NCBI GenBank assembly: GCA_964528735.1
Contig: CAZGUV010000015.1
Location: 1 to 21,626, forward strand
Length of the DNA: 21,626 bases
Source of the DNA: CAYNND01 sp964528735
Lineage (GTDB): Bacteria > Patescibacteriota > Minisyncoccia > Phycocordibacterales > UBA2100
Direction: 5' to 3'
Part shown: one piece after another, positions 14,158-21,571 of the stretch
How the letters are laid out: every line of letters begins with the position of its first letter
How positions within the stretch are numbered: position 1 is the stretch's first letter
The notes under the pieces: model-generated
The model's database searches: none
Told to the model about the DNA's origin: nothing
What the model saw: only the letters and a program-made list of their open reading frames with translations
Program-made: the position numbers and the translations under genes

Positions 14158-17100
14158 ATGAGTATCACAAAAATTGCAGCTGTCGTCGCGGGTGTCACAC
14201 TCGCAGCTCTTGCATCAACAGCAAGTGCGCAGACAACAAGTTGCTATTCGTTCACACTTAATCACAAGCTCGGCAACACCGGCGGTGAGGTTATGTGGGT
14301 TCAGAAGTTCCTTAACATGAATGCAGCAACACAAGTTGCAGCTTCAGGTGCAGGTTCAGCTGGCCAGGAAACCACACGCTTCGGTGCGCTCACTCGCTCA
14401 GCGGTAATGAAGTTCCAGGCTGCTAACGGTATTTCACCGGTATCAGGTTACTGGGGCCCTCTTACACGAGCAAAGGCAAACGCACTTGAGGTAGCTCGCT
14501 GTGCATCAGGCCCAACTACAACAACACCAGCAACTGGTGATGCTGTTCTTGCAGCCGCTCCACAGCCAGGCAACTCACTTGCTCCAGCAGGTGCTGCTCG
14601 CGTTCCATTCACAAAGTTCACAGTTACTGCAGGTGCAACACCTGTTACTTTGAACTCTGTAACAGTAGAGCGTGGCGGTCTTGCAGCTGACACTGCGTTT
14701 GCAAACATCATCCTCTTGGATGATATGGGCAACCAGGTTGGTACAGAGCGTGTTCTTAACTCAAACCACCAGGCGACTATCGGAGCACCGGTAATCATCC
14801 CAGCTGGTTCGACTAAGACATTCACTGTTGCTGCTAACATGGCAACAAGTACAACATCTGCAGCAGGACAGGTTGCTGTCTTCTCAGTTGTTTCAGCTAA
14901 CGCATCAGGTACAGTTGGAGGTTCACTTCCAATCACTGGTGCTCAGCACACAATCAACGCGTCACTTGGACTTGGTACTGTGACAGTAGATCGAGGACCT
15001 CTTGATCCTATTTCAGCACAGACAAAGGAGATTGGCACAACTGGCTACACATACGCTTCATACAAACTTACAGCAGGTTCTGCTGAGAAGGTTCGAGTAT
15101 GGGGTATCCGCGTAAACCAGGCTGGTTCAGCTGCGTCTTCTGACCTTGCAAACCTTAAGATGATCGTAGATGGAACAGAATATGCTCCAACTATGTCAGC
15201 TGACGGTAAGTACTACCAGTTCAACTTCCCAGGAGGCATTGTCATCGACAAGGGTCTCGTGAAGGAGTTCGCAGTTAAGGGTGACATCGCAGGTGGTTCA
15301 GGACGAACTATCTCTATGGACATCTACCGATTGACTGACATCATGGTAACTGGTGAGACTTATGGCTACGGCATCACGCCTTCAGCTACAGGTTCATTCT
15401 CAGCTTCTACAAACCCTGCGTACAACGCAGCGGATGTAACTGTTAACGCAGGTACATTCAACTCAGTACAAAAGTCAGCTTCAGCTGCAGCGGCAAACAT
15501 CGCTAAGCAAAAGGCTAACGAAGTACTCGGTGCGTTCACTGTAGATCTCAAGGGTGAGAAGATTCAAATCCAATCACTTAAGATGTCTCTTGCAATCGAC
15601 GCTGGTTCTGCAGACCGAAAAATCACCAACGTAACACTTGTTGATCAAAACGGCGCAGTACTTGCAGGTCCTGTAGATACAGCAGCACTTGGTGCAGCTG
15701 CAACTACAGTTGCTAACGCTCTTACATTCTCAGCAGTTTCATTCCCAACAGGAGTAACTACTGTTACTGTAAAGGGTCAGCTCGATTCAAACTGGGCACA
15801 AGATGATACTGTCGCAGTTGTTACACAGCCTTCTACACAATGGACAGGCGTAACAGGTGAGGTTTCTGGAAACAACATCTCACTTGCTGCACTTTCAGCA
15901 ACAGCAACAGCGAACACGATGACAGTTAAGGCTGCATCTCTTGTTCTCAATACACTCTCTACACCTTCTGCACAGAACGTTGTAAAGGGTGCTATCAAGC
16001 ATCACTACTCTACAATCTCTCTTGACGCTTCAAACTCAGGTGAGGATGTACGTGTAAGTAACATTACGCTTACTGCAGGCGGTTCAGGTGCAGCTACAAA
16101 CCTCGACAACGTTGAAGTTTGGGCAGACCTTACATCAGCAGCAAACACTGATGCACGCTTCGGAGCATTTGAGACACGTGTTAAGTCATCTGAGCAGTTC
16201 ACAGCGGCAACGCTTGCACTCCAGCTTGATCAACATGTAACTGTTCCTAAGAATGGCCAAGTAAACGTTGGTATATTTGCTGACCTCGCAACAGCTGAGG
16301 CAGACAACAATACTCACACAGTTACTGCGTCATCTGCATCAGCAGTTGGTCTTACATCAGGTGCAACAGTAACTCCTACAACAGCAGGTACTGGTGCAGC
16401 TATGACTGCAAAGCCTACAGGTTCATTCACTGTCGCACTTGATTCATCAAGTCCGTCAGCTCAGATTGTTTCTGGTGGTACAACAGGCGTTACACTCGGC
16501 GTTCTTAAGCTCCGAGCTACTAACGAAGATGTAGACCTTCAGCAGCTCTTGCTCCAGCTCAATGCAGGTGCAACAGCAGCAAGTCTCATGAACAGTAAGG
16601 TTATGGTCTACGATGGTGCAACTAAGGTTGGTGAGGCTACAGTTTCAGGTACATCTGCAACTGTCTACTTCACTCCAAACGTTCGTCTTCCAAAGGAGAC
16701 TGACAAGAAACTCACACTTAAGGCTGATATCGCTCCAGTTGGTTCAAACCAGCCAGGAGTTGCAGGTGCAAACGTCAAAGTCAACTACGACAACGACACA
16801 CTTGCTTCAACTAAGGGTGTAGGTGTTGCTTCAGGTTCAGACGCTACACACACTACAACCGCAGACTCTGCAGTTGCTGGAGTATTGACATTCAAGTCAT
16901 TCCCTACAGTGGCACGTATCGCGCTCCCTGCTTCAAACAACCTTGTCAACGGTACACAAGACCTCTTCCGTCTCTCAATTCGAGCTGATGCGGCAGGTGA
17001 TGTATCTGTAGCTAAGATTGCAGTTAACACAACCGCTACAAACGGCGGCGGTGCTGCTCTTGCTTACGGTACAACAAAGGTCATTGCGTACACAGATGCT

Positions 17101-17520
17101 GGATTCAGTACTCCAATATCTGGTTCATTCACTAGTGGAGAAGTCTACAGTGGTGCTGCTCCAACATCTGGAACAGACTACGATGTAGTATTCTCTTCAC
17201 CAGTAGTTATCCCAGCAGGTGCTACTTACTACTTCAAAGTAACTAGTGTTCTTTCTGGAGTTGATGCAGCAGGAGACTCAGTATCTACCAAGCTTCTTGG
17301 AGATGATGCTCTTGCAGGTGGTACACTCACTGCAACAACAACTAACAACTTCGCTGCTACATTTGCACAGGTTGATCTTGATACGAATGATGACTTTGGC
17401 TGGTCAGGTAACTCAGCAGGCACATCTGCAACAACAGATGATGATTGGTACAACGGCTTCTCAGTTGTTGGACTCCCTGCTACTGACACAGACACAAGCA
17501 CAAACACTCGAGCTAACTAA
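14158..17520 (+). CDS. S-layer-like surface protein with N-terminal peptidoglycan-binding domain
   Basis: 1120 residues. A signal peptide (1-24, ending STASA-Q) is followed by a peptidoglycan-binding domain (about 26-118: KLGNTGGEVMWVQKFLN, the inserted AASGAGSAGQETTRFGALTR, VMKFQAANGISPVSGYWGPL) and a Thr/Pro linker. The rest is a chain of about six beta-rich units of 140-170 residues, near 130-268, 270-408, 438-590, 592-750, 753-903 and 904-1075. They share layouts such as LTLNSVTVERGG, DNVEVWADL, VIIPAGSTKTF and LKADIA. An acidic Asp/Thr tail ends it (TDTDTSTNTRAN). Two Cys lie only in the N-terminal domain. Codon choice is markedly uniform (AAC, AAG, TCA, GTT, ACA), as in very highly expressed genes. 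With the long structured leader and strong terminator this fits the main surface-layer protein. No SLH or sortase signal is visible. Confidence 0.85.
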   Translation: MSITKIAAVVAGVTLAALASTASAQTTSCYSFTLNHKLGNTGGEVMWVQKFLNMNAATQVAASGAGSAGQETTRFGALTRSAVMKFQAANGISPVSGYWGPLTRAKANALEVARCASGPTTTTPATGDAVLAAAPQPGNSLAPAGAARVPFTKFTVTAGATPVTLNSVTVERGGLAADTAFANIILLDDMGNQVGTERVLNSNHQATIGAPVIIPAGSTKTFTVAANMATSTTSAAGQVAVFSVVSANASGTVGGSLPITGAQHTINASLGLGTVTVDRGPLDPISAQTKEIGTTGYTYASYKLTAGSAEKVRVWGIRVNQAGSAASSDLANLKMIVDGTEYAPTMSADGKYYQFNFPGGIVIDKGLVKEFAVKGDIAGGSGRTISMDIYRLTDIMVTGETYGYGITPSATGSFSASTNPAYNAADVTVNAGTFNSVQKSASAAAANIAKQKANEVLGAFTVDLKGEKIQIQSLKMSLAIDAGSADRKITNVTLVDQNGAVLAGPVDTAALGAAATTVANALTFSAVSFPTGVTTVTVKGQLDSNWAQDDTVAVVTQPSTQWTGVTGEVSGNNISLAALSATATANTMTVKAASLVLNTLSTPSAQNVVKGAIKHHYSTISLDASNSGEDVRVSNITLTAGGSGAATNLDNVEVWADLTSAANTDARFGAFETRVKSSEQFTAATLALQLDQHVTVPKNGQVNVGIFADLATAEADNNTHTVTASSASAVGLTSGATVTPTTAGTGAAMTAKPTGSFTVALDSSSPSAQIVSGGTTGVTLGVLKLRATNEDVDLQQLLLQLNAGATAASLMNSKVMVYDGATKVGEATVSGTSATVYFTPNVRLPKETDKKLTLKADIAPVGSNQPGVAGANVKVNYDNDTLASTKGVGVASGSDATHTTTADSAVAGVLTFKSFPTVARIALPASNNLVNGTQDLFRLSIRADAAGDVSVAKIAVNTTATNGGGAALAYGTTKVIAYTDAGFSTPISGSFTSGEVYSGAAPTSGTDYDVVFSSPVVIPAGATYYFKVTSVLSGVDAAGDSVSTKLLGDDALAGGTLTATTTNNFAATFAQVDLDTNDDFGWSGNSAGTSATTDDDWYNGFSVVGLPATDTDTSTNTRAN

Positions 17521-17525
17521 CCTTA

Positions 17526-17567
17526 GCTAGAGCTTAGAGAACCAGTCGCTAACACAGTTCTCCTAGC
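17526..17567 (+). other. 3' UTR hairpin after the S-layer-like gene
   Basis: GCTAG (17526-17530) with CTAGC (17563-17567) and GAGAAC (17537-17542) with GTTCTC (17557-17562) stack into an 11-bp stem with a 6-nt bulge on one side. It lies between the stop codon and the terminator and could protect the mRNA 3' end. Confidence 0.5.
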
Positions 17568-17574
17568 GCAAATC

Positions 17575-17605
17575 AAGCCCCATACCGCAAGGTATGGGGC
17601 TTTTT
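17575..17605 (+). terminator. Strong intrinsic terminator of the S-layer-like gene
   Basis: AAGCCCCATACC (17575-17586) pairs with GGTATGGGGCTT (17591-17602) around the GNRA loop GCAA, followed by a T run to 17605. Confidence 0.95.
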
Positions 17606-17618
17606 GCGTGGAGCAAAT

Positions 17619-17641
17619 TACCCAAGGTCCGACCTTAGGTA
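17619..17641 (-). repeat. REP-like palindrome, copy 1
   Basis: The core AAGGTCCGACCTT (17624-17636) with flanking ACCC and AGGT. Arms ACCCAAGGT and ACCTTAGGT pair except at one position. The central CCG defines orientation: copies 1 and 2 face opposite to copies 3 and 4. Read on the minus strand, copy 1 matches copy 4 almost exactly, including the ATACCTAAGG side. It stands 14 nt after the S-layer terminator. Confidence 0.85.
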
Positions 17642-17686
17642 TCTATCACAGGACAGAAAGAAGTAGCGCCGAAGTTCGTCACTAGG

Positions 17687-17692
17687 TATACT
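17687..17692 (+). promoter_or_regulatory. -10 box of the TPR gene, leaderless spacing
   Basis: TATACT ends 7 nt before the ATG at 17700, so transcription should start at or next to the start codon. No convincing -35 and no Shine-Dalgarno sequence. Confidence 0.5.
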
Positions 17693-17699
17693 ATCCATC

Positions 17700-18476
17700 A
17701 TGAAAGACAGAACAAAAACAATACTTATCATTCTCGCGTTTGTTGCGATAGCAGCCGGGCTTATTATCTACGGACGCACCGTACAAGCGCCTGAGACAAC
17801 ACCAGAGGTAATAACAGCACCAGAGGGGCAATTAGAAGTTGGAGAGGGCACAGGAGAGACTGCAGAGCCAATAGACACGTCACCACACACACATCCGAAG
17901 ATTGGCACAGTCCCAGCAAAGCCTGCAGGAGTTGATCAACTGGTATATGACTCTGCAAAGGTAGAGATGCAAAAGGCTATCGATGAGCTCACAAAAAATA
18001 GTCGTAACTATGAGGCATGGCTTTCAGTCGCCATCTATGAGTACAGTGTCTTCAAGAATGAGAAACGAGCGGAGGAATTGTGGCTCTTTGTAGAAAAAGA
18101 CCGACCGCAAATGGTTCAACCAGTTGCAAACCTCGCGAACCTCTATTTCAAACGAGGTGACCTCACTAAAGCTGCACAATATCTCGAGAAGACTGTAAAG
18201 AATGAGCCAAAGTTCATACAAGGCTACAATGACCTTTATGAAATATATAAGACACAGAACAGTACTCAAAAAGCCATCAACAGTCTCCAGCAGGGCATAA
18301 AGGACAATCCTGCAGATCACTCACTTGCTGTCACACTCGCGCGATACTATGTCGAGCTCGGCAAAATCGATGAGGCAAGAGTGCAATTTGATGTTGCGCT
18401 CACTCGTGCAAAAGAAAGCAAAAATGAACAAATCATAAAGAGTATTGAGGAAGAAATCGCGAAACTTTCCGAGTAA
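17700..18476 (+). CDS. Membrane-anchored TPR protein
   Basis: 258 residues. One N-terminal membrane segment (about 7-25, TILIILAFVAIAAGLIIYG) is followed by a Pro/Thr/Glu-rich linker (28-75) and about four tetratricopeptide repeats (about 85-245), for example NLANLYFKRGDLTKAAQYLEKTVKNEP, YNDLYEIYKTQNSTQKAINSLQQGIKDNP and ARYYVELGKIDEARVQFDVAL. TPRs form a helical scaffold for protein-protein contacts; the domain should face the outside of the membrane. The partner is unknown. The gene lies between two REP-like copies, and the second of these forms its terminator. Lone gene, own promoter. Confidence 0.8.
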   Translation: MKDRTKTILIILAFVAIAAGLIIYGRTVQAPETTPEVITAPEGQLEVGEGTGETAEPIDTSPHTHPKIGTVPAKPAGVDQLVYDSAKVEMQKAIDELTKNSRNYEAWLSVAIYEYSVFKNEKRAEELWLFVEKDRPQMVQPVANLANLYFKRGDLTKAAQYLEKTVKNEPKFIQGYNDLYEIYKTQNSTQKAINSLQQGIKDNPADHSLAVTLARYYVELGKIDEARVQFDVALTRAKESKNEQIIKSIEEEIAKLSE

Positions 18477-18509
18477 TTTTTCAAAAGTTCACCAAAAAAC
18501 AAACTACCA

Positions 18510-18545
18510 AAAACACCCAAGGTCCGACCTTGGGTGTTTTGTTTT
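18510..18545 (-). repeat. REP-like palindrome, copy 2, acting as TPR-gene terminator
   Basis: The best-paired copy. AAAACACCCAAGGT (18510-18523) and ACCTTGGGTGTTTT (18527-18540) form a perfect 14-bp stem around CCG, followed by GTTTT. The A and T flanks turn the repeat into a good intrinsic terminator 34 nt after the TPR stop codon. It faces copy 3 in inverted orientation 21 nt away. Confidence 0.9.
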
Positions 18546-18560
18546 CCCCTGCACGCTGCT

Positions 18561-18579
18561 TCCAAGGTCGGACCTTGGG
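18561..18579 (+). repeat. REP-like palindrome, copy 3
   Basis: CCAAGGT (18562-18568) and ACCTTGG (18572-18578) with centre CGG. The 3' edge runs straight into TATAAT, the -10 of the transposase gene. With copy 2 it forms an inverted REP pair. Confidence 0.85.
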
Positions 18580-18585
18580 TATAAT
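18580..18585 (+). promoter_or_regulatory. -10 box of the transposase gene at the REP edge
   Basis: A perfect TATAAT, sharing its first T with the GGGT end of REP copy 3, ends 7 nt before the ATG at 18593. No recognisable -35; a REP hairpin occupies that region. Spacing predicts a leaderless transcript. Confidence 0.6.
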
Positions 18586-18592
18586 TGACTGC

Positions 18593-19261
18593 ATGCAACG
18601 TGACGTGCCTCTACAGAATCAGGGTGTGTACCACATATACAATCGAGGCACAAATAAGATGCGCATTTTTGAAGACTCGCATGATTATGAAAGATTCTGC
18701 AAATTACTATATATCTGCAATCAAGCAAAAAGTGTACGACTTGCTGAACTTTCAAAAAGCGAGAAGAAAATGAGAGAAGTATTCAGTCTTCCAAGAGGGG
18801 ATAGGCTCGTCACTGTACTCGCGTACAGCATAATGCCAAATCATTTTCATATGCTTGTTAGGCAGGAAGTAGACGAAGGCATTGCTCGGTATATGCAGAA
18901 AGTCGGTACTGCATACTCAATGTATTTTAATATGCGACATAAGCGGACAGGCACGCTATTTCAGGGTAAATTCAAGTCAAAATGTGTCGATACAAGTTGG
19001 TATTTGAGGCATGTTTTTTCATACATACTTATTAATCCAATCGAGATCAAATTTCCCAAATGGAAGTCAAATAAGAAGTATGATAATAAAAGCCTTTTTG
19101 AGTATCTAGACTCCTATCCGTATTCAAGTTATGTCGACTTCTTTCGTAAAGAACGGATACAATCTACGATAATTGATAAAAAGATAGCACAGGTGCTGTT
19201 TGAAGATATCACAAAACCAAAGCAGCTTATTCAATACTATGAAGATAGAAATGATACCTAA
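18593..19261 (+). CDS. RAYT / IS200-like Y1 transposase (REP-associated)
   Basis: 222 residues, Y1_Tnp (transposase IS200-like) fold, single-strand DNA endonuclease type. The start at 18593 (MQRDVPLQNQGVYHIYNRGTNK) is set by the family N-terminal motif YHIYNRG (13-19) and by the -10 just upstream; a longer frame from 18530 would translate the REP. The HUH-type metal motif is NHFHMLV (H84, H86). Tyrosines Y100, Y108 and Y111 lie in the RYMQKVGTAYSMYFNMRHKR region, Y108 being the likely catalytic one, followed by RTGTLFQGKFKSK. The 40-residue insert (AKSVRLAELSKSEKKMREVF) and the C-terminal helix region are typical of RAYT-like proteins. It appears intact. No TnpB and no target duplications are seen. 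REP copies 3 and 4 bracket it, and its TAA lies inside copy 4. Confidence 0.9.
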   Translation: MQRDVPLQNQGVYHIYNRGTNKMRIFEDSHDYERFCKLLYICNQAKSVRLAELSKSEKKMREVFSLPRGDRLVTVLAYSIMPNHFHMLVRQEVDEGIARYMQKVGTAYSMYFNMRHKRTGTLFQGKFKSKCVDTSWYLRHVFSYILINPIEIKFPKWKSNKKYDNKSLFEYLDSYPYSSYVDFFRKERIQSTIIDKKIAQVLFEDITKPKQLIQYYEDRNDT

Positions 19262-19282
19262 GGTCGGACCTTGGGTATTTTT
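19254..19282 (+). repeat. REP-like palindrome, copy 4, with transposase stop codon and terminator
   Basis: ATACCTAAGGT (19254-19264) and ACCTTGGGTAT (19268-19278) form an 11-bp stem with one G-U pair around CGG, followed by a T run to 19282. The transposase TAA is at 19259-19261, within the 5' arm. Same orientation as copy 3. Confidence 0.88.
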
Positions 19283-19309
19283 CTGATTGCGATTGTGTGG
19301 ATTGAATCG

Positions 19310-19337
19310 TTGAATAGAGTTTTGGTGGTGGTAGCAT
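19310..19337 (+). promoter_or_regulatory. Promoter of the lamin-tail/PKD gene
   Basis: TTGAAT (19310-19315), a 16-bp spacer and TAGCAT (19332-19337), ending 6 nt before the ATG at 19344. Leaderless spacing again; no Shine-Dalgarno sequence. Confidence 0.45.
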
Positions 19338-19343
19338 CGTTTC

Positions 19344-20969
19344 ATGCTTTGTCGGGGGAAGAGTACTTTCTTGGTAATCTATTTTTTGTCGGTACTTCCT
19401 CAGGTCTCTCATGCGCAAGTTGCGATTAGTGAGGTGATGTATGATCCTGCGGGGACTGATACAAAGCGCGAATGGATAGAGGTATGTAATGTGGGGGGTA
19501 GTTCTGCAGACCTCACAACGTTTAAGTTGTTTGAGAGTGGTTCAAATCACGGCATTGTGGCATTTTCTGGTGGCAACAATCTCGACGTGGGAGCCTGCGG
19601 TGTCATTGTTGATGATCCAGCGAGTTTTAAGATAGATTACCCAGGATTTTCTGGGTTTTTATTTGACTCATCGTTTTCGCTTTCAAACTCTGGCGAACTG
19701 CTTGTCATAAAAAATACATCAGATGTGGATGTAGATTCGACAACGTATCCTGCCACAGCAGCAAAAGGTGATGGAAATTCTCTCCATAGAAGTGGGGGGA
19801 CGTATTCGGCAGGTCCTGCAACGCCAGGGAGTGAGTCAGGTTTTTCCGCGCCTCAGTCATCAGGAAGTTCGGGTGATGTAGATGCAAACCAGGTGAACCA
19901 AAATGGGAACACGGCAACACCAGCATCAGGGGTTTCATCGGTAATCAACTTTCAAACAGTCACTGTCGAGCCGACTCCAAAGCTGACCGTTCGTGCTGAT
20001 ATGCCAGAGACATCGGTTGTCGGCATGCTAGTAAAGATGAACGCAGAGGCATACAACACCAAAGGACAGGTCGTGAAGGCAAGTATACGTTGGGCATTTG
20101 GTGACGGCACATCAGACACAGGTGCCGAGGTGCGCCATGCATATCTTGAAGATGGATCGTATGCGGTGCATGTAAGCGCAACACTCGACGGCTTAAATGA
20201 CAGCGTCGTTGTCCCTATTGTGGTGCGTCCATTGAGTATAGCAATCTCCGCTTCTGATGATGGGAAGACAATTATTGTGAGAAACAACGGAGAAGGGCAG
20301 ATAGACCTTACTGCCTGGAAAATCCGTGTCGGTGGTCAATACTATATATTTCCGGACAATACATTTATCCTTGGCAATGCCGCTGTAAAATTCTCTCAAA
20401 ACACCACAAAGATTACAGAAGTGCTTTTATCGAAATATGTTGAACTGGTCAATCCCTCTGGTGATCGTGTTGCCGATTTCCACACAGATCTAAAACAAAG
20501 TAGCGGTACACAAAATGCAGCAACACAGTACAAACAATCTCCTTTAAGTATCGCTCCGATAACACTTGCAGGACTTCGGCATGAAGATGTGGTGGTTGAA
20601 GTTGCAGATGTTGTTGCGCCTAGTCCACCGCCGATAGCACAGCCGGTAGCGCAACTTTTTGAGCAGGCAAAATTGACTCAAAATAATAGTTTCGGGGAAG
20701 AGTCTGTACCATCAAAGAATTCAGAAGTTGTTTCGATTTCAGAAGATGTTGTCGAGTCACAACAGGCATCAGCTTCTTCATCGGGCTTCCAGATGAATAT
20801 TTGGTATGTTGCGATTGGCCTACTCGCGTTTGTGGGAGCAGCGCCGCTCTTTCTTGCTACATCTGGACAGTCACCCGCACCTGCGAAAGCGCCTGAGCAG
20901 GTTTCCCTTAGGGGTCTGCACCCTCGTGATTTTGAGATAGTAGAAGTCAACGATGAACAGCTTAAGTAG
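19344..20969 (+). CDS. Envelope protein with lamin-tail and PKD domains, C-terminal anchor
   Basis: 541 residues. Signal peptide about 1-24 (cleavage after SHA-Q). A lamin-tail domain (about 25-165) begins VAISEVMYDPAGTDTKREWIEV and includes FDSSFSLSNSGELLVI. A Ser/Asn/Gly linker (165-205) leads to a PKD domain (about 212-292) with the hallmark WAFGDGTSD and YLEDGSYAVHVSA. A second lamin-tail-like beta domain follows (about 294-385, TIIVRNNGEGQIDLTAWKI), then low-complexity sequence, a membrane helix (about 485-505, WYVAIGLLAFVGAAPLFLA) and a short inner tail. These modules are non-enzymatic and serve surface display or binding. The type is common in CPR genomes. It has its own promoter downstream of REP copy 4. 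Confidence 0.85.
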   Translation: MLCRGKSTFLVIYFLSVLPQVSHAQVAISEVMYDPAGTDTKREWIEVCNVGGSSADLTTFKLFESGSNHGIVAFSGGNNLDVGACGVIVDDPASFKIDYPGFSGFLFDSSFSLSNSGELLVIKNTSDVDVDSTTYPATAAKGDGNSLHRSGGTYSAGPATPGSESGFSAPQSSGSSGDVDANQVNQNGNTATPASGVSSVINFQTVTVEPTPKLTVRADMPETSVVGMLVKMNAEAYNTKGQVVKASIRWAFGDGTSDTGAEVRHAYLEDGSYAVHVSATLDGLNDSVVVPIVVRPLSIAISASDDGKTIIVRNNGEGQIDLTAWKIRVGGQYYIFPDNTFILGNAAVKFSQNTTKITEVLLSKYVELVNPSGDRVADFHTDLKQSSGTQNAATQYKQSPLSIAPITLAGLRHEDVVVEVADVVAPSPPPIAQPVAQLFEQAKLTQNNSFGEESVPSKNSEVVSISEDVVESQQASASSSGFQMNIWYVAIGLLAFVGAAPLFLATSGQSPAPAKAPEQVSLRGLHPRDFEIVEVNDEQLK

Positions 20970-21033
20970 CTCTCCCCATCTGTGGACAATTCCAGATATT
21001 GCCTTTTGCTGGCTCTAGGTGCAGGCTAGTGGT

Positions 21034-21570
21034 ATGAACTTCCTTCGCGCTCACATACGTTCCATTATCTGGCTTCTCGTACTACTCGCGATACCACTTA
21101 CCTGGTACCTCAAAGTTTACTTTAACTATCAAGGTGACCTCGCAAAGTATGACCTGATTGATGAGCAGGCAGAAAAATACATGCGAGAGGTTGGGCAAGA
21201 AATCGCCCAATATGAGGCAAACGAGCGCGCAGACACCTATGGCGGGAAAACACCACAAGAGACCTGGGCGATGTTTGTCCACGCTCTGGAAGTAGGGGAC
21301 ACTGACCTGGCGTCAAAGTACTTTATCCAGAGGAAGCAGGAGGAGATTCGAGATGACTTAAGAATTGGCAAGGAAAACGGAGTGGTCGAGGCTCTCTTGG
21401 CTGACTTCAAGTTGATTGAAATTGAGAAAATGTCATCAAGTGGCACTGAGTTTCAGTTCATAACCAAAAAACAAAAAGTTGCGGGCTCCTCTAAGTCTAT
21501 TGAATTGCCGTTTGTCTATACGCTTGAAAAAAGTAAAATCAGTGGACTCTGGAAGATTTCTAATATTTAG
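21034..21570 (+). CDS. Small membrane-anchored protein, hypothetical
   Basis: 178 residues from the ATG at 21034 (MNFLRAHIRSIIWLL). The earlier in-frame ATG at 21019 is less likely because the repeat copy at the window end also begins at MNFLRAH. One N-terminal membrane segment (about 10-27) is followed by a charged helical part (about 35-65) and an alpha/beta region (about 72-178) including ETWAMFVHALEVGDTDLASKYF and a C-terminal VYTLEKSKISGLWKISNI. The pattern of an anchor followed by a helix-then-sheet domain with a final GLWKI strand suggests an NTF2-like or DUF4878-like lipoprotein fold, but there is no lipobox and this is only a guess. No close promoter is evident. Confidence 0.6.
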   Translation: MNFLRAHIRSIIWLLVLLAIPLTWYLKVYFNYQGDLAKYDLIDEQAEKYMREVGQEIAQYEANERADTYGGKTPQETWAMFVHALEVGDTDLASKYFIQRKQEEIRDDLRIGKENGVVEALLADFKLIEIEKMSSSGTEFQFITKKQKVAGSSKSIELPFVYTLEKSKISGLWKISNI

Positions 21571-21571
21571 C

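Noticed and set aside
14448..14936. Long minus-strand open frames inside the S-layer-like gene
   Set aside because: Shadows of the strongly biased codon use on the + strand; no start signals and no family resemblance.
18593..19261. Complete IS200/IS605 element with TnpB and hairpin ends
   Set aside because: No TnpB frame nearby, and the flanking repeats look like genome-dispersed REPs rather than element ends. RAYT is the better name.
17619..19282. CRISPR array
   Set aside because: Four palindromic copies with irregular spacing, two orientations and genes between them are not a CRISPR. No cas genes.
13677..20989. DnaA boxes and a replication origin (TTGTCCACA at 13677-13685 and, on the minus strand, at 20981-20989)
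   Set aside because: The sites are isolated and 7 kb apart, with no cluster, no AT-rich unwinding region and no dnaA or dnaN nearby.
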